From Pseudomonas fluorescens (GTDB lineage Bacteria; Pseudomonadota; Gammaproteobacteria; Pseudomonadales; Pseudomonadaceae): DNA of 64,000 bases. The position numbers and the translations under genes are program-made. Each line of letters opens with the position of its first letter. The first letter of the stretch is position 1. Under the pieces are notes generated by a model, which was not told the DNA's origin, did not search any database, and saw only the letters and a program-made list of their open reading frames with translations. The DNA lies in assembly GCF_019212185.1 (NCBI RefSeq), contig NZ_CP078138.1, positions 726,501-790,500 on the forward strand. Reading direction: 5' to 3'. Shown here piece after piece: positions 58,284-64,000 of this stretch.

Positions 58284-58672
58284 GATCGTGTGCTCCGTAG
58301 GTGGGCGACAAAGTGGGTACGAAGCCAATGCTACTCTCGATAAATCGATATAAAAGTTCATAAGGACAATGGTAATAATCAACGGAATTGATGGTTCTGC
58401 TGGAAGGCTCTAGAACGGGCGTTTCCGGCGAGCGTTTCAGCACTGATGTGGGTATTTTCGACTCAGGTGTGGGTCATAAAAGTGCGGGCGAGGTAACAGC
58501 TTGTTGTCGGATTGATCAGGAAAAAACCGCTTATTTGCCGCTGAATCGGCTTTTTCATTAAACCTGCGGGCCATTTGCCAGTCGTAGTTTGCAGAGACGG
58601 TCGATTTTCGGCCCGGAATTTTCAACGTGCGTCGCCGTCAGGACGCCGAGCAGTGATCAGGAGCTTTGTGCA
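58284..58672. other. Gene-free gap before the AsmA gene
   Basis: No gene was seen. The gap must hold the divergent promoters of the repeat protein (minus) and AsmA (plus). It is AT-richer near 58330-58390 (ATAAATCGATATAAAAG), a likely promoter area for the minus-strand gene. I found no convincing operator. Confidence 0.35.
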
Positions 58673-60742
58673 ATGACGCGCACCGGAAAAATTTTCGCCT
58701 GGGTCCTCGCCAGCCTGGTGCTGTTGTTGGCGGTACTGCTGGTGATCATCGCGTTCTTTGATTGGAACCGAATCAAACCGCCACTCAATGCCAAGGTCTC
58801 CGAGGAGCTGCATCGGCCCTTCGCGATCAATGGCAATCTGGCGGTGATCTGGAAGCGTGAACCCGACGAAGGCGGCTGGCGAGCCTGGGTGCCGTGGCCC
58901 CATGTGGTAGCCGAGGACATTAGTCTGGGCAATCCGGACTGGCTCAAGCAGCCGCAGATGGCCAGTCTCAAGCGCGTAGAGCTACGGGTTTCGCCGCTGG
59001 CCCTGCTGGCGCAACGGGTGGTGATTCCGCGTATCGACCTGACAGAGCCCAATGCCCAACTGCAGCGGTTGGCTGATGGGCGCGCCAACTGGACGTTCAC
59101 CTTCGATCCCAAGGATCCGGATGCCGAACCGTCGAACTGGGTGGTCGATATCGGCTCGATCGGCTTCGACAAGGGCCACGTCACGCTCGACGATCAAAGC
59201 CTGAAAACCCGCCTCGACCTGCTGATCGATCCGTTGGGCAAGCCGATTCCGTTCAGCGACATTGTCGGTGACAAGCTCGCGAAGAAAACCCTGGAGCGGG
59301 GCGCGGCCCCACAGGATTACGCCTTCGCGATCAAGGTCAAAGGTCAGTATCACGGCCAGGCGCTCAACGGCCAAGGCAAGGTCGGTGGTTTGCTGGCCTT
59401 GCAAGACTCGGCCAAACCCTTTCCGCTGCAGGCTCAGGTGCAAATCGCCGCTACCCGGGTCGAACTGGCCGGGACCCTGACAGATCCGTTGAACCTCGGT
59501 GCTCTGGACCTGCGTCTGAAATTGGCGGGCAATAGCCTCGGTAATCTCTATCCGTTGACTGGCGTGACCCTTCCCGATTCGCCGCCTTACGCCACAGACG
59601 GGCACCTGAGCGCCAATCTGCGGGCGTCCGAGGGCGCGAAATTCAGCTACGAAGACTTCAACGGCACCATCGGCAGCAGCGACATCCATGGCAACCTGAC
59701 GTATGTCGCCAGCCAGCCGCGACCCAAACTCAGTGGGGCGCTGGTCTCCAATCAACTGCTGTTCGCCGACCTCGCGCCGCTGATCGGTGCCGATTCCAAC
59801 GCCAAGCAAAAGGCGCGGGGTGGAGAGAGCAAGCAGCCTGCGGACAAACTGTTGCCGGTCGAAGAGTTTCGCACCGAGCGCTGGCGTGACATGGACGCAG
59901 ATGTCGAATTCACCGGCAAGCGCATCGTCCACAGCGAAAAACTGCCGTTCAATGACCTGTACGCCCACGTGATTCTCAATGACGGCCAGCTCAGTCTCGA
60001 ACCGCTGCGCTTTGGCGTGGCGGGCGGCAAGCTGGACGCGCAGATCCGTTTGAACGGGCACGCCGCGCCGCTGCAGGGGCGTGCCCGATTGAGTGCGCGT
60101 GGCTTCAAGCTCAAGCAGCTGTTCCCGACCTTCGAACCGATGAAAACCAGCTTCGGCGAACTTAACGGCGATGCCGATATTAGTGGTCGCGGCAACTCGG
60201 TGGCGGCGTTGTTGGGGAGTGCCAATGGCGATCTGAAGATGTTGATCAATGACGGGGCAATCAGCCGCGAGTTGATGGAGTTGGCCGGGCTGAACGTGGG
60301 CAACTATGTGGTCGGCAAGATCTTTGGCGACAAGGACGTGAAGATCAATTGTGCGGCCGCCGATTTCGGTATCAAGGATGGCCTGGCCACCTCGCGTTTG
60401 TTCGTGTTCGACACCGAGAACGCAGTTATCTACATCGATGGCACGGCCAATATGGCCACCGAACAGTTGGACTTGACCATCACTCCCGAGTCCAAGGGAT
60501 GGCGTTTGATTTCCTTGCGTTCACCCTTGTATGTGCGCGGCAAATTCATCAAGCCGGATGCCGGGGTCAAGTCGGTGCCCTTGATGCTACGCGGTGCCGG
60601 GATGGTTGCGCTGGGTGTCATTGCGGGACCGGCGGCCGGGCTGCTGGCGCTGGTGGCACCCAGTGGCGGTGAAGCCAATCAGTGCGCGCCGCTGTTGGAG
60701 CAGATGAAAATGGGGAAGGCGCCGAAGACGGTGAAGGGGTAA
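58673..60742 (+). CDS. AsmA family outer-membrane assembly/lipid-transport protein
   Basis: The 689-residue protein has an uncleaved N-terminal signal anchor (IFAWVLASLVLLLAVLLVII, residues 5-24) and a long beta-rich periplasmic region with the AsmA N-terminal domain and C-terminal AsmA_2 region (RGNSVAALLGSANGDLKMLI, and LDLTITPESKGW). It ends with a small hydrophobic segment (about 645-668). AsmA-like proteins span the periplasm as lipid-transfer bridges between membranes; the exact role here is inferred from the family. The ATG at 58673 follows a GGAG site; upstream in-frame codons are unconvincing. It appears monocistronic. Confidence 0.88.
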   Translation: MTRTGKIFAWVLASLVLLLAVLLVIIAFFDWNRIKPPLNAKVSEELHRPFAINGNLAVIWKREPDEGGWRAWVPWPHVVAEDISLGNPDWLKQPQMASLKRVELRVSPLALLAQRVVIPRIDLTEPNAQLQRLADGRANWTFTFDPKDPDAEPSNWVVDIGSIGFDKGHVTLDDQSLKTRLDLLIDPLGKPIPFSDIVGDKLAKKTLERGAAPQDYAFAIKVKGQYHGQALNGQGKVGGLLALQDSAKPFPLQAQVQIAATRVELAGTLTDPLNLGALDLRLKLAGNSLGNLYPLTGVTLPDSPPYATDGHLSANLRASEGAKFSYEDFNGTIGSSDIHGNLTYVASQPRPKLSGALVSNQLLFADLAPLIGADSNAKQKARGGESKQPADKLLPVEEFRTERWRDMDADVEFTGKRIVHSEKLPFNDLYAHVILNDGQLSLEPLRFGVAGGKLDAQIRLNGHAAPLQGRARLSARGFKLKQLFPTFEPMKTSFGELNGDADISGRGNSVAALLGSANGDLKMLINDGAISRELMELAGLNVGNYVVGKIFGDKDVKINCAAADFGIKDGLATSRLFVFDTENAVIYIDGTANMATEQLDLTITPESKGWRLISLRSPLYVRGKFIKPDAGVKSVPLMLRGAGMVALGVIAGPAAGLLALVAPSGGEANQCAPLLEQMKMGKAPKTVKG

Positions 60743-60965
60743 GAAGCTGCATAATCACTGTGCTGGAAAAACAAATGACGTTGAATGGGCGCTGATAACG
60801 GACTGGATGCGCTCCATGCGGGTGAAGTGCGAGGTTTGTTAAGTGCTTGGTAATTTGTTGTTGTAAATGTGCGTTGGTGTCGGTGATTGTATTTGTTTAG
60901 TTTGTGAGTGGCAGTCATTTGGCTGTTGTTCAGAAACCACCTATCATTTGAGTAAGGATATTTAA
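60743..60965. other. AT-rich intergenic region upstream of the orphan pair
   Basis: No gene was seen. GC content drops sharply compared with the genes before it (T-rich stretches such as TTTGTTAAGTGCTTGG and TTTGTTTAGTTTGTG at about 60836-60906), which points to a promoter and possibly to DNA of different origin. A GAGTAAGGAT ribosome-binding site lies just before 60966. Confidence 0.4.
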
Positions 60966-61784
60966 ATGAGCAATCTTATGCCCGGTATCGAAGAGCGTAT
61001 TGCGTTTTTTGATAGTGCTGTACTTGCACCCTTTCATGCTTCCAGGACTATCAGGTCCTTTGCAGGGGAAGATGAAGGTCTCAAGGAGGAAGGCGTCAAA
61101 GAAGAAGGCGGCCTGCTGCTTGTGGGTGACGACAAACCCGTCACACTTGCCTTTGCCGATAATCTTGATGGCGACATCGCGCAAGCGGCACGAGACAGTA
61201 TTACCTATGCAGAGCGGTACGCCGACGGTAATGCCAACAAAGCCGAAACGCCAATGAGGTGGCACGCCAAGTATGCAACTGCCATGAAATATTGTGGCTG
61301 GTCCACCACCGGCTATAAGTATGCCAGTCATACCGTCAAGCAGAAAAGTATAACCATGGAGTCCATTGTCCTGGATATTATCGGTGCCGTTGCCGGGCCC
61401 AACAAAGCGGCAATGTTGAAGCTGTTGGGCGACGCCTTCGGGACGATAAAGTCCAACGATGGACTGATCACATTGTTTGACAAGAACAGTAAAAGCGGTA
61501 AAGACGCCGATTTTCGGATCGTTCCCTGCCTGTCATCAGCCAAGGGAACGGCCATTAGCGCGTTGCTCGCAATGGACTGTGAACTGAAGACAGAGCAGGG
61601 TGGGGCCTGGTTCTGGAAATGGAACATGTCCGAAGTGAAAATGAAAAAAGCCGCTGCGGTTATCGAACTTAATATAGACGAACATGAGCGGGTCAGGGAC
61701 TGGATTCTTGAAGCGTTGGGTGCGAACAGTGAGGCCTTCTTCAAGTCGGCCAAGCTCGCGAGCTACGATGATTCAGATAGTTGA
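60966..61784 (+). CDS. Orphan protein, first of a diverged paralog pair
   Basis: A 272-residue protein with no signal peptide or membrane helix and no family I recognise. It begins MSNLMPGIEERIAFFDSAVL, has an acidic E/G-rich stretch (residues 35-48), then LLLVGDDKPVTLAFADNLDG and GDIAQAARDSITYAERYAD, and ends in an alternating strand/helix region (AAAVIELNIDEHERVRDWIL). Compared by eye with the next gene product, the order of motifs matches (LLLV, GDI..A...S..YA, W.AK...A, and a C-terminal KTxxxxGAWF/GF region before a helix), so the two look like distant paralogs. Codon usage is less GC-rich than in neighbouring genes. Function cannot be named. Confidence 0.75.
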   Translation: MSNLMPGIEERIAFFDSAVLAPFHASRTIRSFAGEDEGLKEEGVKEEGGLLLVGDDKPVTLAFADNLDGDIAQAARDSITYAERYADGNANKAETPMRWHAKYATAMKYCGWSTTGYKYASHTVKQKSITMESIVLDIIGAVAGPNKAAMLKLLGDAFGTIKSNDGLITLFDKNSKSGKDADFRIVPCLSSAKGTAISALLAMDCELKTEQGGAWFWKWNMSEVKMKKAAAVIELNIDEHERVRDWILEALGANSEAFFKSAKLASYDDSDS

Positions 61785-61836
61785 AGTTGCAGGCGGGCTA
61801 GTGGTTTAGCCCGCACTTGCTTCTCTGGAGATGTTC

Positions 61837-62544
61837 ATGGGAAAGGATGACCTGTTACTCGTAGACGGTGGGCTGGTGTATGTTCCGCAAGGTTTTTCAT
61901 CATCGTATCAAGGTGATGTCATTCGTGCGTTGCTCTATTGTTCTCTGTACGCAAAATCAAAATTCAATGTGTTTGCTGAGGCGCAAAGTTGGAGTGCGCG
62001 ACATAATAAGGCCTTGCTTAATCTCAAGTGGAATCGAGAGCGCGATCGAGCGATTGTAGTTGAACAGAGTGGTGCGGGTTTTGTTCTGAGTAAGTTGCTT
62101 GAGGAGAAACTCTACCCCGTTCTCGGTGGCGGTCCTGCGCAAGACTTTGAGTCGGTAGTCGCCGGTGTCGAGCAGTTATCGACGGAACTTGGAAGTTGGA
62201 AAGCGCTTAGGGCGGCTACGGTACTGCAAAACAGCGGGGAAGAGGGCGCCCCGGCCTCACAGGTTGTGCTGCGGGTTAATTTGCTCGGCGCAGCAGCGAG
62301 TATCCACTCGGTATTTATTCATTTCAAAACCAATGAGGAGGTTGGCGCTGGCTTTTTCAACCAGCCTTTTGAGGCGGTGGATAATCTGCGCATAGACTTT
62401 ACGCAATATTCGCTGAACAGTGAGGCCTATGAAAAAGGAGGGATTCGCACGCTGGTGCTGGAGCAACTCCTGGATGCACTCAATAAAAAAGTGCTCAGCC
62501 TGGGGTCCACGCCTGCGGATGACAAGTTTGTCGGTCTGCTTTGA
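61837..62544 (+). CDS. Orphan protein, second of a diverged paralog pair
   Basis: A 235-residue soluble protein without recognisable family. It starts MGKDDLLLVDGGLVYVPQGF and contains GDVIRALLYCSLYAKSKF, WSARHNKALLNLKWNRERD, and a C-terminal VFIHFKTNEEVGAGFFNQPF plus a final helix (LEQLLDALNKKVLSL). These line up with matching segments of the upstream protein, which supports a tandem duplication followed by divergence. The ATG at 61837 has GGAG six bases upstream; the ATG at 61831 abuts that site. The 52-base gap to the first gene and lack of a terminator between suggest one operon. It ends at a perfect palindrome shared with the convergent ferritin-like gene. Confidence 0.75.
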   Translation: MGKDDLLLVDGGLVYVPQGFSSSYQGDVIRALLYCSLYAKSKFNVFAEAQSWSARHNKALLNLKWNRERDRAIVVEQSGAGFVLSKLLEEKLYPVLGGGPAQDFESVVAGVEQLSTELGSWKALRAATVLQNSGEEGAPASQVVLRVNLLGAAASIHSVFIHFKTNEEVGAGFFNQPFEAVDNLRIDFTQYSLNSEAYEKGGIRTLVLEQLLDALNKKVLSLGSTPADDKFVGLL

Positions 62545-62550
62545 CTGCTG

Positions 62551-62584
62551 GCCTTGTTGTGGTGCACCACAACAAGGCTTTTCC
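62551..62584. terminator. Perfect palindromic terminator between convergent genes
   Basis: GCCTTGTTGTGGTG followed directly by its exact reverse complement gives a 28-base perfect palindrome (62551-62578), with a T-run to the right. It sits between the orphan pair and the ferritin-like gene. Confidence 0.8.
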
Positions 62585-62589
62585 AACCC

Positions 62590-63120
62590 CTACAATCCTT
62601 TCAGCAAATCCGCCATATCATCCGCATGCTCTTCTTCCTGAGCCAGGATGTCTTCGAAAATCCGCCGCGTAGTCGGATCCTTTTCGCCAATGTACTGAAT
62701 AATCTCGCGGTAGCTGTCGATCGCGATACGCTCGGCGACCAAGTCTTCGTAGACCATCTCTTTGAGGGTGTTGCCCGCCACGTATTGGGCGTGGGAGTTT
62801 TTCGACAGCAAGTCGGGATTGAACTCCGGCTCGCCTCCCAACTGCACAATGCGCTCGGCGAGTTTGTCGGCGTGCTGGGCTTCCTGGGTGGCGTGCTCCA
62901 GGAACTCGTCGGCGGCGACTGCGGCTTTCAGGCCTTCGGCCATGAAGTAGTGGCGTTTATAACGCAGCACGCAGACCAATTCAGTGGCCAGCGATTCGTT
63001 GAGCAGGCGTAGCACCTCTTCGCGATTGGCGCTGTAGCCTTCAGTCACGGCACCGTTCTCGACGTGGGTGCGGGCGCGCTGGCGCAGGGTGTTTACATCG
63101 GATAACTGGATGTCACTCAT
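62590..63120 (-). CDS. Bacterioferritin-like (ferritin-like domain) protein
   Basis: The 176-residue protein has the four-helix ferritin fold with a dimetal centre: NESLATELVCVLRYKRHYFM, ATQEAQHADKLAERI and EDLVAERIAIDSYRE, with the final LAQEEEHADDMADLL supplying Glu and His ligands. The N-terminal RTHVENGAVTEGYSANREEV extension occurs in DPS-like bacterioferritin homologs (PA4880 in P. aeruginosa, by memory). It likely sequesters iron or oxidises it with peroxide. A haem-binding methionine at the BfrB position is not evident. Start at 63120 gives the family-typical MSDIQLSDVNTLRQRAR. Confidence 0.85.
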   Translation of the reverse strand: MSDIQLSDVNTLRQRARTHVENGAVTEGYSANREEVLRLLNESLATELVCVLRYKRHYFMAEGLKAAVAADEFLEHATQEAQHADKLAERIVQLGGEPEFNPDLLSKNSHAQYVAGNTLKEMVYEDLVAERIAIDSYREIIQYIGEKDPTTRRIFEDILAQEEEHADDMADLLKGL

Positions 63121-63291
63121 TTCGGTTTCCTCGGGCTGATTCGGCAGGCATACGCTCTATTGGCGTGTTCTTTAGGTGTGAGTGGCGGGCCGTAGGAAAA
63201 GTTTTATCGGATTTTTCGTTGTCATAGACTGATCGTGAAGCTGTCATCAGCCCTGACGATGCTGGAACGCCCACTACAAGGAAGTCTGTCC

Positions 63292-64000
63292 ATGACGCAG
63301 GACACCGCGACGCGTTACCCCTTGGTATTGGTCCCGGGCATGCTCGGATTTGTGCGTCTGGTGCTGTATCCGTACTGGTACGGCATCATCCCGGCCTTGC
63401 GCCGTGGCGGTGCCAATGTGATCGCGGTGCAGGTGTCGCCGGTCAACTCCAACGAGGTGCGCGGTGAAGAGCTGCTGCTGCAGATTCAGTCGATCCTGCG
63501 GGAAACCGGCGCAGATAAAGTCAATTTGATCGGCCATAGCCAAGGCTCGTTGACCGCTCGTTATGCCGCCGCCAAACGGCCCGACCTGGTGGCATCGGTG
63601 ACCTCGGTCGCCGGTCCCAACCATGGCTCGGAATTGGCGGACTACCTGCATCGCCACTACCCGCCCGAGAGTGCCAAGGGGCGATTCTTGAGTGGCGTGT
63701 TGAACGTGGTCGCCTGGCTGATTGGGCTGCTGGAAACCGGACATCACGTGCGCAAGTGGCCGGTAGACGTCCACGCTTCCCACAACTCACTGACCAGCGC
63801 CGGTGTGGCGCTCTTCAACCAGCATTATCCACAGGGGCTGCCCGAGACCTGGGGCGGGCAGGGCGCCGAAGAGGTCAACGGCGTGCGCTATTACTCCTGG
63901 TCGGGCACCTTGCAGCCGGGCAAGACCGACCGTGGCGGCAACCTGTTCGATGGCAGCAACCGCAGTTGCCGCCTGTTTGCCCGCACCTTCGTGCGCGAGG
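63292..64000 (+). CDS. Triacylglycerol lipase/esterase, alpha/beta hydrolase (N-terminal part, 3' end outside window)
   Basis: The visible 236 residues start MTQDTATRYPLVLVPGMLGF and show the lipase family I pattern: the oxyanion-hole LVLVPGMLG, the nucleophile elbow LIGHSQGS with S83, then VASVTSVAGPNHGSELADYL. It lacks a signal peptide, so it resembles cytosolic or non-classically exported lipases rather than LipA. The catalytic Asp and His lie beyond the window edge. The ATG at 63292 is preceded by AAGGAAG. No foldase gene (lif) is seen upstream. Confidence 0.85.
   Translation, partial: MTQDTATRYPLVLVPGMLGFVRLVLYPYWYGIIPALRRGGANVIAVQVSPVNSNEVRGEELLLQIQSILRETGADKVNLIGHSQGSLTARYAAAKRPDLVASVTSVAGPNHGSELADYLHRHYPPESAKGRFLSGVLNVVAWLIGLLETGHHVRKWPVDVHASHNSLTSAGVALFNQHYPQGLPETWGGQGAEEVNGVRYYSWSGTLQPGKTDRGGNLFDGSNRSCRLFARTFVRE

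Noticed and set aside
58437..58625. A 62-codon minus-strand frame before the AsmA gene.
   Set aside because: It has no ribosome-binding site and no recognisable pattern, and it lies in the likely divergent promoter area.

Overview
The window is a contiguous piece of the chromosome of a Pseudomonas, most likely of the P. fluorescens group. The basis is GC-rich codon usage throughout, gene order that follows the P. aeruginosa PA4880 to PA4952 neighbourhood as I remember it, REP/REPIN-type palindromes of the fluorescens-group kind (core TGTAGGAGCGAGC), a lysine/pipecolate ama locus arranged as in P. putida, and a periplasmic azurin. Nothing looks plasmid-borne, and I saw no prophage, insertion sequence or CRISPR array.

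Region 1 (1-17.5 kb) is conserved housekeeping: rsgA (cut by the window edge) divergent from orn, a TRIC-type channel, queG divergent from the nnrD-tsaE-amiB-mutL-miaA-hfq-hflX-hflK-hflC superoperon with many overlapping start/stop codons, then hisZ-purA, closed by a strong terminator. Region 2 (15.5-20.8 kb) has a chemoreceptor, an FbpA/FbpB-like iron importer without its ATPase, and two tandem tRNA-Leu(CAG) genes, each with its own promoter and terminator. Region 3 (20.9-30.6 kb) holds rnr-rlmB, the ribosomal operon rpsF-rpsR-(membrane protein)-rplI, dnaB, and a YgiQ-type radical SAM protein.

Region 4 (30.9-37.6 kb) is a three-gene cluster: a transglutaminase/DUF2126 protein, a fused circularly permuted ATP-grasp/alpha-E protein, and a second transglutaminase. 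It looks like a peptide-ligation or peptide-tagging system of unknown substrate. Region 5 (37.6-41.5 kb) has a small basic protein, a LOG-family hydrolase, azurin with a candidate ANR site, and the NAD salvage pair pncB-nadE.

Region 6 (41.6-51.1 kb) covers amino-acid catabolism and uptake: a LysR regulator divergent from amaB-amaA (pipecolate to aminoadipate), then a complete branched-chain-type amino-acid ABC importer (braC-D-E-F-G) behind a consensus sigma-54 promoter with an NtrC-like site upstream. Region 7 (51.1-56.3 kb) starts with a 0.74-kb gene-free stretch rich in DnaA-box sequences, followed by a short-chain dehydrogenase, an AGE epimerase and the urease accessory genes ureE-F-G plus a HupE/UreJ protein.

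Region 8 (56.6-64 kb) is more accessory: an NlpC/P60 hydrolase, a DesT-like regulator without its usual desaturase neighbours, a small secreted protein built of 26-27-residue repeats, an AsmA protein, two adjacent orphan genes that look like diverged paralogs of each other in lower-GC DNA, a bacterioferritin-like protein, and the start of a lipase. The orphan pair, the transglutaminase/ATP-grasp cluster and the DnaA-box stretch are the most likely places for undescribed biology.
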